From Alphaproteobacteria bacterium (GTDB lineage Bacteria > Pseudomonadota > Alphaproteobacteria > Micropepsales > Micropepsaceae): 64,000 bases of DNA. A program made the translations under genes and the position numbers. Below, one piece after another: positions 54,766-63,667 of the stretch; position 1 is the first letter of the stretch, and every line of letters starts with the position of its first letter. The stretch covers positions 21,855 to 85,854 of the forward strand of contig JAATGP010000023.1 of NCBI GenBank assembly GCA_015654635.1. The letters run 5' to 3'. The notes under the pieces were generated by a model. It was given only the letters and a program-made list of their open reading frames with translations. It had not been told where the DNA came from and made no database searches.

Positions 54766-55211
54766 GGCTTTTCCTCTATCCCCACGCCATGGCGATAGAC
54801 CATGCTCCAGCCGTTCCAGCCGGTGATGGCGAGCAGGGCGACGACAATCGCCGATAAGGTGATGCCGGTGGGGACCACGCCGGTATAGCCGTCATGGCTA
54901 TGCACAAACGCATTCCAAATCGACAGCACCAGCACGGCGCCATTGCCGGCGCCATGGATCCAGGCATTGGGCAGGCTGCGGATGCGCGGCTCGTTGAGAA
55001 AATCGGTGAGCCCCGCCAGCACCGCCAAGACGGCAACGGCCAGCCCTGCGGCCAGCAGCCAGGATGACAGGTTCGCCCATTGCGGCTGCACTGTGCAGGC
55101 ATAGGCAATATCGCTCAGCAACGTCCCGGCAAAACAGGCAATGGGAATGGGCACCAGCATCGGGTGCAGCGGATGGCCGAAAATTTGTGCGGTGGAACGC
55201 GGATGGGTCAT
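54762..55211 (-). CDS. DUF2231 membrane protein
   Basis: 149 residues from the ATG at 55211. Four membrane helices; the N-terminal motif IFGHPLHPMLVPIPIACFAG is the DUF2231 signature, with His residues that may bind haem or metal. It is translationally coupled to the sorbosone-dehydrogenase-like gene, a pairing that suggests an electron-transfer partner (inference). The 298-bp upstream spacer shows nothing recognisable. Confidence 0.82.
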   Translation of the reverse strand: MTHPRSTAQIFGHPLHPMLVPIPIACFAGTLLSDIAYACTVQPQWANLSSWLLAAGLAVAVLAVLAGLTDFLNEPRIRSLPNAWIHGAGNGAVLVLSIWNAFVHSHDGYTGVVPTGITLSAIVVALLAITGWNGWSMVYRHGVGIEEKP

Positions 55212-55509
55212 GGAGATGTCGCCCTGGGGCCGGCGACATCGAAACGGTCCGCCCCGGCTGAGGTTCCCGCTTTGCCGCTTCACAGCAGCGTGCGGTTCCT
55301 CAAGGGGTGGGTGAGCTTGGCCCCGCCTGCGCCAAATGGTCATCGGGGTACCGGCTTGCCCCTTTTAGGGTCCAGCAGGCTGCTAAACGGCCACAGCGCC
55401 CGCATTTTTTGGCAATCGGCTGGTTCCTGGCACAACTTTGCGCCCCGGTCTTCCGGCGTCTTTTTCTAGGTATTTGTACGAATAAGTTCATGAGGCGTGC
55501 AGGCGACTC

Positions 55510-56238
55510 ATGGGAAAGAAGGGCATGCACGCGCCAGTACAAGGTATCGATCCCGTATCGAAGGCGATAGCGGGCCAGGGGAATGGAATGGGGTTTCGGG
55601 TGGCGCTGATGGGCGTGCCCGCGGCGCTGTGCTTTCTGTTCGCGCAAATCGGCTGGTTCTGGCAGGCGCTCGGTTGGGCGGGATTGGCGATGGTCGCGCT
55701 GGTCGCCGTTATGGCCGTGGTGCTGATCGCGGTCCTGTGCCGCCACCTCACCGGCAGGGCGGCGGCGGCGAGCCAAATCCGCGCCCTGCAGGAGACCGTC
55801 GCCCGGCTCAGCCAGGCCGCTGCCATCCCTTATGCGCTGGCCGAAGCGATGTGGTGCGAACGCTTGCGCGATCTGCTGCTGGAAAAAAGCCAGGTGCTGG
55901 GCGCGGCGCCCTGGGAGCAAACAGTGCGGTCTTTCCAAGACAGCACAGCGCCGTATGACGGCAGCCTCGATCACTGGACGCCGCAAGCCGAAGAGCTGGC
56001 CCGCTGGGCCCAGCACCATCTGCCCGCGCTCTACACCGCCGGCGATATCGAACAGCCCGCCCCGCAAACCGCGCCCGGCGAAGCCGCGATGGCGGAGCTG
56101 CGCCGTATGGAATACCGCTCGCTCTATTGGCGCAAACGGATGATGGAGCGCTATGTCGATGCCATCGCCGCCAAGCTTCAAACCCGCGCCGAAACCCTCC
56201 GCCAAACCATCGCCGACGCCGGCAATCCGCTAGGCTGA
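55510..56238 (+). CDS. Membrane protein of unknown function
   Basis: 242 residues. Two close hydrophobic segments (about 30-50 and 53-77) are followed by a soluble, mostly helical C-terminal part of about 165 residues with a possible coiled coil (ASQIRALQETVARLSQAAAI) and a basic end (EYRSLYWRKRMMERYVDAI). No known motif. The start is uncertain (55510 or 55525). It stands alone between spacers. I do not recognise a family. Confidence 0.6.
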   Translation: MGKKGMHAPVQGIDPVSKAIAGQGNGMGFRVALMGVPAALCFLFAQIGWFWQALGWAGLAMVALVAVMAVVLIAVLCRHLTGRAAAASQIRALQETVARLSQAAAIPYALAEAMWCERLRDLLLEKSQVLGAAPWEQTVRSFQDSTAPYDGSLDHWTPQAEELARWAQHHLPALYTAGDIEQPAPQTAPGEAAMAELRRMEYRSLYWRKRMMERYVDAIAAKLQTRAETLRQTIADAGNPLG

Positions 56239-56821
56239 GATGCAGAGGGTGAAGCCGTTGGGAAAATCGCTGTGACTGCGACTGTGTGCTGCCCTCCCAT
56301 TTTTCTTCCCTCGCCCTGAGGGGCCGATAGCGTCAGCGTATCCGGGTGAGGAGGAGTTGCCGCTTGCGATTGTTGGTGAACAAAACTGGGTATCAAGTCT
56401 GCAGAATTATCGGGTGTTGTGATCGAAATCGCCTTCGTCAAAGGTTTTGTCAGCAAAGAATGTCCGCGTGCAAAGAACGTAACGGTAATGGCATACCGAC
56501 TGGAGCGCGGCGCCTCGAAGTACAACTCGCCATCATCTTGAATCCACCCCAGCCGCTTCCCACATTTTAAGCGGCTCTTTGACATTGCTGGTTTGCCTGC
56601 TGCGCGGGGCAGGGCTGTTCTCCGCGTCTCCGCGTGAAAAATCCCCCCTCTCCCCACCCCATTTTCTCGAAAAGCGACAAACAATGATCAAGCCCTTGTG
56701 GATGAGGCTGCGGGGCGGTCTAGAGGTTGAGGCGAGGCCTTCCCCTTCGACAATTGGCCTATAAAGCCGGGCCCGTCGGTTCTATAGATCGGGGCTTACG
56801 ATACGTTTTCGGGGGAATTCC
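56239..56821 (+). other. 583-bp intergenic region with repeat fragments
   Basis: No supported gene. It contains a hairpin-prone piece around 56310-56355 and a tandem CTCCGCGT motif near 56620. A minus-strand ORF (56178-56684) overlaps the real gene at its left and lacks a recognisable motif. The last 60 bp should hold the DoxX promoter; AAGGGGAA-like purines are not obvious before its start, though GGGGGAATTCC directly precedes the ATG. Confidence 0.4.
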
Positions 56822-57247
56822 ATGTCGTTTTCTGAGCATTTGTCGCCGCTGGCGGGGCGGATTGTGTTTGCCTGGTTTTTTCTGGCCCAGGTCTTCGATT
56901 ACGGCGGCGATTGGGAGAACACCCTGACGCTTCTGGCCTTCCGCGGTGTGCCGGGCGGGGCGTTTTTGCTCGCGGTGGTGCTCCTGCTGTTAACGATGGG
57001 GGCGATTTCGCTGATTTTCGGCTTTCACACCCGTTATGGCGCGCTGATCCTCTTCGTGGTCACGGTCATCGCCACCGTGTCGCTGCACGATTACTGGCGC
57101 ATCGCCGATAGCACCCAGCGGGCGGCCGATTTCCAGCACTTCATTTCCAACGTGGCGATCGCGGGCGGACTGTTGCTGCTCGTCGGCATGGGGCCGGGGC
57201 CCATTGCCGTCGATAACGTCAAGGGCGCGCCCAAGAGAAAGGCTTAG
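56822..57247 (+). CDS. DoxX-like membrane protein
   Basis: 141 residues, four membrane helices. FVAWFF-like start (IVFAWFFLAQVFDYGGDWEN), then FGFHTRYGALILFVVTVIAT and FQHFISNVAIAGGLLLLVG are consistent with the DoxX family. No catalytic residues are known. Its 3' end overlaps the convergent flhG by 4 bp. Confidence 0.78.
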   Translation: MSFSEHLSPLAGRIVFAWFFLAQVFDYGGDWENTLTLLAFRGVPGGAFLLAVVLLLLTMGAISLIFGFHTRYGALILFVVTVIATVSLHDYWRIADSTQRAADFQHFISNVAIAGGLLLLVGMGPGPIAVDNVKGAPKRKA

Positions 57248-58035
57248 CGCAGCGAGGCGGTGGCGCGGAGGCGGGCGGGCCCGCCACCGAGCAGGCCGGT
57301 GAGGCCGGTGATGGCCGTGAGTGCCGGGCAATGGGGATAGCTCTGCCATAGCGAGCTTTGCCGCCGCAGGCATTCCACCACCCGCATATCGGTGGGGATG
57401 AAGCCGAGATACGGCGTTGCCGTTTTCAAAAAGGTGCGGGCCGAATGGCTCAGTGCTTCGGCGGTGCGTTTGGCCTCGGGCGCATTGGCCGCCATGTTGA
57501 CGAGCAGGCCGGGGGCGCGTCCGCCGGTGCGCTTCAGCACCAGTTTGACGAAGGCATAGGCATCGGTCAGCGCCGCGGGGTCGGGGGTCATCACCACCAC
57601 CACATCATCGGCATCGGCGGCCAGCGTCAGAACCGCCTCGCCGATCCCGGCACCCAGGTCGATAAGCACGCGGTCATAGAATGCCACGCGGCGCAAAAGC
57701 TGGGAGAGCTTGTCGATGGTCGCCTTATCGGCGCTGGCCAGCGCTCCGGAGCCGGGCGGCGCGGCGAGAAGGTCGAAGGGCTCATGGCCCTCGGTGGTGA
57801 CGGATGCGATGGCGGCTTTCAGCGGTGTGCGTCCGCTGAGAAAACCCGGCAGGTCGCCGCAATGGGCCAGGCCCAAATGAACCGAGGTATTGGAAAGGCC
57901 GAGATCGGCATCGCACACCAGCACGCGCTCGCCGAGATCGGCAAAAGCCTGGGCCAGAGTGAGGGCGACAAAGGTCTTGCCGGTGCCGCCTTTGCCCGAG
58001 CCGATGGCGGTAAGACGGGGTCCTGCCAGCGTCAT
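57244..58035 (-). CDS. flhG: MinD-like ATPase FlhG (FleN)
   Basis: 263 residues. ParA/MinD ATPase that limits flagellar number and works against FlhF. The deviant Walker A is IGSGKGGTGKTFVALTLAQA, then VLVCDADLGLSNTSVHLGL and DRVLIDLGAGIGEAVLTLA. A C-terminal membrane-targeting helix is not obvious. It overlaps the flhF stop by 4 nt, so it is translationally coupled. Confidence 0.85.
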   Translation of the reverse strand: MTLAGPRLTAIGSGKGGTGKTFVALTLAQAFADLGERVLVCDADLGLSNTSVHLGLAHCGDLPGFLSGRTPLKAAIASVTTEGHEPFDLLAAPPGSGALASADKATIDKLSQLLRRVAFYDRVLIDLGAGIGEAVLTLAADADDVVVVMTPDPAALTDAYAFVKLVLKRTGGRAPGLLVNMAANAPEAKRTAEALSHSARTFLKTATPYLGFIPTDMRVVECLRRQSSLWQSYPHCPALTAITGLTGLLGGGPARLRATASLR

Positions 58036-59060
58036 TGTGTGCCCTCTGTCTGTTCGATGAGAAGCCGGGCCAGGGCCAGCGGCGTCAGTGTTTCCAAATC
58101 GCCCGCCACAAAGGGCGAGCGGGTGACAAAGCCGATAGCCAGCTCGGGTGTCAGCGCGGCAGAGGCGAGTGCGCCCATCCTGCGAGTCATGTCGGCGGCG
58201 GTGATGACAAGGCGGCTGGCGCCCAGCTCGACCAGCGCGGCGGCGATTTCGCCGGCCTCCTCGCTATCGGTCAGGGCCGATATCACGCCGATGATTTCGA
58301 CCTGCTGGATTTGGGCCAGGGCGGCGAAAGTGGCGGCTGCTTTGGGCTGGCGCGGATCAAATCCGGCGGTATCGATAATCGCCAAGGCGCCGTCGCGCAC
58401 TGCGGTGTCAACCACGCTGGCCAGCATATACGCCGATTCCGCAGTGACGATCTCGGCGTCCAGATGATCGGCAAAGTCCTTCAGCCGCGCCACGGCACCG
58501 GCCCCGGTAACATCGTGGGCGACGAGGCGCACCTGCCGTCCGGCCAGCCGCGCATGCGCCCCGATCTTGGCGGCGATGGCGGTCTTTCCCGCCCCGTTGG
58601 GGCCTACCAAAAGGATCGCTTTGGCATTGGCAAAATCGATGGGCGCGGTGGTCATGCGCTGATCGATGGCGGCAGCCAGGGCCAAAGTCATATCCGACAG
58701 CCCGGCTTTGGCCGCGCCCTCCGCCAGGATATGGGCGAGGGCCTCTGGCAGCCGGTTCTTGGCAAAGGCAGCCAGCATTTCGATGCGATCAAACAGCCGC
58801 CGTCCCGGCAGCGTCGATTTTTTTTCGCGCAAACGCCGGATCATGGAATCGTGGAACAGCGCATCCACATCGTCGCTCTCGCCCGGGGCTTCGTCCACGA
58901 GGTCCAAAGGCGGTTCCGGTTCTTCCAGCGCAGCGCGCACCATCACGCCGCCGCCCTTGGCCGATTGGCTGGCGACAATGACGGCTTCCGGTCCCATGGC
59001 GTTGCGCACATCGGTGAGCGCTTGGCGCATATCTTTTGCAAGGAAGGTACGAAGCTGCAT
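58032..59060 (-). CDS. flhF: SRP-type GTPase FlhF
   Basis: 342 residues. It sets the flagellum position. The N-terminus is FlhF-like (MQLRTFLAKDMRQALTDVRN), then an acidic linker and an NG domain: G1 LLVGPNGAGKTAIAAKIG and G3 IIDTAGFDPRQ. The usual DTYRxGAxEQL is replaced by HDVTGAGAVARLKDFA, and the G4 TKxD is replaced by TAAD, so nucleotide binding may be altered. It lies between flhA (6 nt) and flhG. Confidence 0.85.
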   Translation of the reverse strand: MQLRTFLAKDMRQALTDVRNAMGPEAVIVASQSAKGGGVMVRAALEEPEPPLDLVDEAPGESDDVDALFHDSMIRRLREKKSTLPGRRLFDRIEMLAAFAKNRLPEALAHILAEGAAKAGLSDMTLALAAAIDQRMTTAPIDFANAKAILLVGPNGAGKTAIAAKIGAHARLAGRQVRLVAHDVTGAGAVARLKDFADHLDAEIVTAESAYMLASVVDTAVRDGALAIIDTAGFDPRQPKAAATFAALAQIQQVEIIGVISALTDSEEAGEIAAALVELGASRLVITAADMTRRMGALASAALTPELAIGFVTRSPFVAGDLETLTPLALARLLIEQTEGTQ

Positions 59061-59066
59061 GATGGG

Positions 59067-61184
59067 CTAGACCTGACCCATGGTACGCAGGCGGATCGAG
59101 GGATGAATTTCGTTCTGGCTCATCACCACGGTCTGCGGGCGGAAGCGCTCGATGATGGAGCGTACAAAGGGGCGGGCTTGCGGGCTGGTGAGCAGGACGG
59201 GCGTCTCGCCCTTTTGCGTCGCCTCTTCGAAACGGTCGCGCACCTGGGTGATGAATTGCTGCAATTGGCTGGGCGCCATGGCGAGCTGGCGGTCTTCGCC
59301 CTGCCCGATGATGGATTCGGCAAAGGCCTGCTCCCAGCCGGGCGACATCGCCAGGATCGGCAGATAACCGGCTTGCGTCATATTGGCGTGGCAGATCTGG
59401 CGCGCTAGGCGTGAGCGCACATGCTCGGTGATATAGAGCGCATTCTTGGTGTGCCCGACCGCTTCTGCGATGCCCTCCAGAATGGCGGGCAGATCGCGAA
59501 TGGAAACGCGCTCGCCCAGCAGAGTCTGCAACACGCGCTGCACCCCGGTGACGGAAATTTGTGAAGGCATAAGCTCCTCCACCAGCTTTTTCTGTTCCGG
59601 CGGCAGATCGTCGAGCAGCTTCTTGGTCTCGGCATAGGACAGCAGCTCGGCCATATGCGTCTTCAAGACTTCGGTCAGATGCGTGGTCAGCACGGTGCCG
59701 GGGTCCACCACCGTATAGCCGCGGAAATTGGCTTCTTCGCGCAGCGCGGTCGAGACCCATGTCGCCGGCAGGCCAAAGGCGGGTTCTGTCGTATGCGTGC
59801 CGGGCAAATCGATGGGCAGACCGCGCGGATCCATGGCAAGGAAGCTGCCGGGATAAAGTTCGCCCTTGCCTGCTTCCACTTCTTTGACCGCAATGCGGTA
59901 TTCGTTGGCGCCAAGCTGCATATTGTCGAGGATGCGCACCGACGGCATCACGAAACCCATCTCTTGGGCAAGCTGGCGGCGTAGCGCTTTGATCTGATCG
60001 GTAATGCGATGACCCTTCACGTCATTGATCAGCTGCAGCAAGGCATAGCCAAGCTCCACCCGCAGCATGTCGAGGGCAAGAGCGGAAGAGATCGGCTCTT
60101 CCTTGGCAGTTTCGGCGATTTTGGCGGATTCAGTCTCGTCCACCACGGCTTTGGCTTCGGTGGCTTTCTGTTTGAAGGCCAAAAACGAAAGATAACCGAT
60201 GCCGCCAGCGAGCCCTGCAAAGATCAAATGTGGCATGCCGGGCAGCAGCGCGACGATGCCCATCACTGCGGCGGCCATCGCCAAACCTTGCGGGTAGTTG
60301 GAAAATTGCTTGGCCATCGCCTGATCGGTCGAGCCTTCGACGCCGGCTTTGGAAACCATCAGGCCTGCGGCGATGGAGATGATCAGAGCCGGCATTTGCG
60401 CCACCAGGCCATCACCCACCGACAGCAAGGTAAAGGTCTGGGTGGCATCGCTGATGCTCATGCCATGCTGGGCTACGGCGATGATGATGCCGCCGATGAT
60501 ATTGATGCCCACAATCATCAGGCCCGCGACGGCATCGCCGCGAACAAATTTGGAGGCGCCGTCCATGGCGCCGAAGAAGTTGGATTCGGCTTCGAGATCC
60601 TTGCGCCGGGTGCGCGCCGTCTTTTCGTCGATCAGCCCCGAACTCAGATCGGCATCGATGGCCATCTGCTTGCCCGGCATGGCGTCCAAGGTGAAACGCG
60701 CGGCGACTTCCGCGATGCGCCCAGAACCTTTGGTGATGACCACAAAATTGACGATGACCAAAATGGCAAAGACGATAAAGCCGATCACGAAGTTGCCTTG
60801 CATGACCAGCTTGCCGAAAGCTTCGATCACGTGGCCCGCCGCCGCCGTACCCGTACTGCCGTGGCTTAGGATAAGGCGCGTAGAGGCCAGATTCAGCGAC
60901 AGCCGCAGCATCGTGGTGATGAGCAAGACCGCTGGGAAAGAGGAGAATTCGAGCGGCCGGCGGATGAACACCGACGTCATCAAAATCAGAATGGCAAAAG
61001 ACAGCGACAGCGCTAAGGCGAAGTCGAGCAAAAATGTCGGCAGCGGCAGGATCAAGACGACCAGAATCGCCATCATACCGAGGGCGAGTCCCAGATCGCT
61101 ACGCTTGATCAGGGCGAGGATGCCAGCGGGGGAGAAGTCGATTGCCCCTATAGCGGCCGGTGTCGCAGTTGTGGTGTCGGCCAT
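59067..61184 (-). CDS. flhA: Flagellar export gate protein FlhA
   Basis: 705 residues. Proton-driven export gate. The N-terminal half has about eight membrane helices with the conserved FHIPEP-family stretch ITKGSGRIAEVAARFTLDAM and MPGKQMAIDADLSSGLIDE. The C-terminal cytosolic half binds export substrates and FliJ. Its partners FliI, FliJ and FliH are also in the window. It lies 79 nt after flbD and upstream of flhF. Confidence 0.97.
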   Translation of the reverse strand: MADTTTATPAAIGAIDFSPAGILALIKRSDLGLALGMMAILVVLILPLPTFLLDFALALSLSFAILILMTSVFIRRPLEFSSFPAVLLITTMLRLSLNLASTRLILSHGSTGTAAAGHVIEAFGKLVMQGNFVIGFIVFAILVIVNFVVITKGSGRIAEVAARFTLDAMPGKQMAIDADLSSGLIDEKTARTRRKDLEAESNFFGAMDGASKFVRGDAVAGLMIVGINIIGGIIIAVAQHGMSISDATQTFTLLSVGDGLVAQMPALIISIAAGLMVSKAGVEGSTDQAMAKQFSNYPQGLAMAAAVMGIVALLPGMPHLIFAGLAGGIGYLSFLAFKQKATEAKAVVDETESAKIAETAKEEPISSALALDMLRVELGYALLQLINDVKGHRITDQIKALRRQLAQEMGFVMPSVRILDNMQLGANEYRIAVKEVEAGKGELYPGSFLAMDPRGLPIDLPGTHTTEPAFGLPATWVSTALREEANFRGYTVVDPGTVLTTHLTEVLKTHMAELLSYAETKKLLDDLPPEQKKLVEELMPSQISVTGVQRVLQTLLGERVSIRDLPAILEGIAEAVGHTKNALYITEHVRSRLARQICHANMTQAGYLPILAMSPGWEQAFAESIIGQGEDRQLAMAPSQLQQFITQVRDRFEEATQKGETPVLLTSPQARPFVRSIIERFRPQTVVMSQNEIHPSIRLRTMGQV

Positions 61185-61263
61185 TAGGACTAAGCCCCGC
61201 TAACGTTAACGCGTACGCATTTTGGAAAACGCCTTCCCATTGGCAAAAGCGTCTCCACGATGA

Positions 61264-62649
61264 TCAGCCTGTCGCCCGCTGCTCGCCCGGGCCCGGAATA
61301 GGAAGGCCAAGCTGCGAATATTCCCTAAGCTTGTTGCGCAAGGTGCGGATCGAAATGCCCAGGATATTGGCGGCATGGGTGCGATTGCCCAGGCAATGGT
61401 CCAGCGTGTCGAGGATGAGGTCGCGTTCGACATCGGCAACCGTGCGTCCGACAAGGCCACGCGTCACCGCCGCGGCTGATTCCACCGCCGTGCGAACCGG
61501 CGGGGGCAGGTCATTGGTGCCAGCCGCAAAGGTGGTGCTGCCGACCTGTTTGCCGTCGGGCAAGCGGATCGCGTCCGGCCCGATTTCGTTGCCATTGGCG
61601 AGCAACACCGCTCTGTGCAGAGTGTTTTCCAATTCGCGCACATTGCCCGGCCAGGGATGCTGCACCAGCACCCGCTCCGTGGCCTGGGCGATGGGGCGGA
61701 AGGCGACGCCATTGGCTTCGGCATATTTGCGCGCGAAGTGACGCGCCAGCGCCAAGATGTCCTTCGGCCTTTCGCGCAACGCCGGCAGGCGCAGATTCAC
61801 CACGTTAAGGCGGTAGAGCAAATCTTCGCGGAAGGTGCCTTTCTTGACCGCTTCGGCGAGATCGCGATTGGAGGTCGCGATGATGCGGATGTCGACCCGC
61901 ACAGGCCGCGTGCCGCCGACGCGATCGATTTCGCGCTCTTGAATGGCGCGCAGCAGCTTGGCCTGCAGGCGGGAATCCATTTCGCTGATTTCGTCGAGCA
62001 GCAGGGTGCCGGTGTTGGCTTCCTCGAATTTGCCGATGCGGCGGGCGATGGCTCCGGTAAAGGCTCCTTTTTCATGACCAAAGAGTTCGGATTCGAGCAG
62101 GTTCTCAGGGATCGCGGCGCAGTTCACGGAAATGAACGGCTTGTCGGAGCGGTTCGACTTCCTGTGGACGTAACGGGCCAGCACTTCCTTACCCGTGCCG
62201 CTTTCGCCGGTGAGCAGGATCGAGGCTTCGGACGGTGCCACCTGATCGGCCAGGGTGATGACGGCCAGCATTGACTCGTCCTCGGCGATCATCTGATGGC
62301 TTTCGTCGGCCACCGCCGCAAACACGGCCGCGATCAGTTCCGGATCTGGCGGCAGGGGCAGGTATTCCTTGGCGCCGGCCCGGATCGCGTCCACCGCCCT
62401 GCGCGCATCGGTGCCAACGCCGCAGGCCACCACCGGTGTGCAGATATGTTCGGCGGCAAGGCCGCGCACCAAAACGCCGATGTCGAGGATAACGTCGCAC
62501 AGGACGAGGTCAGCGCCCGAGCCGCCGCGCAATATGGTAAGGGCCATATCGATGGTGGAAGCGTGGGTGACTTTCGCGCCACGATCCATGGCGATCTTGG
62601 TCGCTGTACCGATTTGACCCGACAGAGAGCCGACGATGAGTAGCCGCAT
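61264..62649 (-). CDS. flbD: Sigma-54-dependent flagellar regulator FlbD
   Basis: 461 residues. The receiver-like domain (1-115) keeps Asp52 (VLCDVILD) but lacks the acidic pair after the first strand (MRLLIVGSLSGQ). The AAA+ domain has Walker A GESGTGKE at 148-155, GAFTGA at 195-200 for sigma-54 contact, and PWPGNVRELENTLHRAVL. The Fis-type HTH ends in ILGISIRTLRNKLREY. Position after fliN and before flhA matches Caulobacter flbD, activator of late flagellar genes. Confidence 0.92.
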   Translation of the reverse strand: MRLLIVGSLSGQIGTATKIAMDRGAKVTHASTIDMALTILRGGSGADLVLCDVILDIGVLVRGLAAEHICTPVVACGVGTDARRAVDAIRAGAKEYLPLPPDPELIAAVFAAVADESHQMIAEDESMLAVITLADQVAPSEASILLTGESGTGKEVLARYVHRKSNRSDKPFISVNCAAIPENLLESELFGHEKGAFTGAIARRIGKFEEANTGTLLLDEISEMDSRLQAKLLRAIQEREIDRVGGTRPVRVDIRIIATSNRDLAEAVKKGTFREDLLYRLNVVNLRLPALRERPKDILALARHFARKYAEANGVAFRPIAQATERVLVQHPWPGNVRELENTLHRAVLLANGNEIGPDAIRLPDGKQVGSTTFAAGTNDLPPPVRTAVESAAAVTRGLVGRTVADVERDLILDTLDHCLGNRTHAANILGISIRTLRNKLREYSQLGLPIPGPGEQRATG

Positions 62650-62678
62650 GGTTTATTTCCTTATCCTTACGGTCCAGG

Positions 62679-63038
62679 TCAGTTTTGGCCGGCCTTGATG
62701 ATTTCTGTCATGGTGACGCCGAGCCGGTCTTCCACCAGCACGACTTCGCCGCGCGCGACCAGGCGGTCGTTGACATAGATATCGATGGCTTCGCCGACTT
62801 TGCGGTCCAGCTCCACAATGGTCCCTTTGGCGAGCTTGAGCAGATGGCTCACTTCCATCGCCGACTTGCCCAACACGGCAGAAACCGTCACGGGGACATC
62901 GAACACTGCTTCCAGATCTTGGGCGGTATGCTTGACTTCGGCCTCGCTGGTATTGGCGCCGGTCAGCAGCGCGGGCGCGCCGGCGTCGTTCGACTCGTGC
63001 GAGAGGTCGGGCAGATCTACGTCATCGATGCCTGCCAT
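62679..63038 (-). CDS. fliN: Flagellar C-ring protein FliN
   Basis: 119 residues. The SpoA domain covers about 45-115: FDVPVTVSAVLGKSAMEVSH, then LLKLAKGTIVELDRKVGEAI and NDRLVARGEVVLVEDRLGV. The N-terminal third is acidic and variable. It forms the base of the switch complex with FliG and FliM. It lies 3 nt after fliH. Confidence 0.94.
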   Translation of the reverse strand: MAGIDDVDLPDLSHESNDAGAPALLTGANTSEAEVKHTAQDLEAVFDVPVTVSAVLGKSAMEVSHLLKLAKGTIVELDRKVGEAIDIYVNDRLVARGEVVLVEDRLGVTMTEIIKAGQN

Positions 63039-63041
63039 GTG

Positions 63042-63665
63042 TTATCCTTTTCTACCGCTTTGCGACAGGTGGCGAGAGATCACCTCGTCAATCGCATCTT
63101 CCAATTTCTGCATGCTGCGTTCGGCTCCGCCGCCGCGCCATTCGATTCGGCAATCGGCACCCGCAAAGCTGGGATCGACGGTTGCTACCAGGCGTCCTTC
63201 GTAACCCACGTCTAAGGCCAGCTCTTCAAGCTTGTCCTTGATGGCCTCTATCACGCTCGCCGAAGCGCGCAGTGTGATGCGGGGTTCGGCGATGGCCTGA
63301 TGCATGGCCTCGCGCAAAACCACTTCGACATCCCCTTCGGGCATATGGCGCACGGCGACATGGGCCAGCTTCTTTGCTGCGACGAGGGCGAGCCCGCTGG
63401 CTTCCTCCCGCATGGTGTCGAGCTGATCTTGCGCCCGCCCCATGGCGTCCTGCACGATGGTGCAAAGTTGCGATACGGCGGCCGCGATAGCCTCGGCGGC
63501 GCGAACCTGACCCATTTTCATGCCGGTTTCGCGGGCCCGGCTCAACATGTGGTCAAGTTCTTCTTGAGTCATCACCTTACGTTGGCGGGCGCGTGCGGCG
63601 TTGGAAACCAGATCGCCCTCGGGGCGAAACTCGGTGTCGAATTTGAATTTCGTGATCTCAACCAT
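63042..63665 (-). CDS. fliH: FliH-like flagellar assembly protein (FlbE)
   Basis: 207 residues from the ATG at 63665; a TTG two codons upstream is less likely. An N-terminal basic part leads to a long helix (EELDHMLSRARETGMKMGQV) and a C-terminal FliH/HrpE-like alpha-beta domain ending in DPSFAGADCRIEWRGGGAER. It should regulate FliI ATPase. Position between fliG and fliN corresponds to Caulobacter flbE. Confidence 0.85.
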   Translation of the reverse strand: MVEITKFKFDTEFRPEGDLVSNAARARQRKVMTQEELDHMLSRARETGMKMGQVRAAEAIAAAVSQLCTIVQDAMGRAQDQLDTMREEASGLALVAAKKLAHVAVRHMPEGDVEVVLREAMHQAIAEPRITLRASASVIEAIKDKLEELALDVGYEGRLVATVDPSFAGADCRIEWRGGGAERSMQKLEDAIDEVISRHLSQSGRKG

Positions 63666-63667
63666 GG

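Noticed and set aside
56178..56684. 168-codon minus-strand ORF
   Set aside because: Overlaps the end of the membrane protein gene, is built partly from intergenic repeat sequence, and lacks motifs and a ribosome site.
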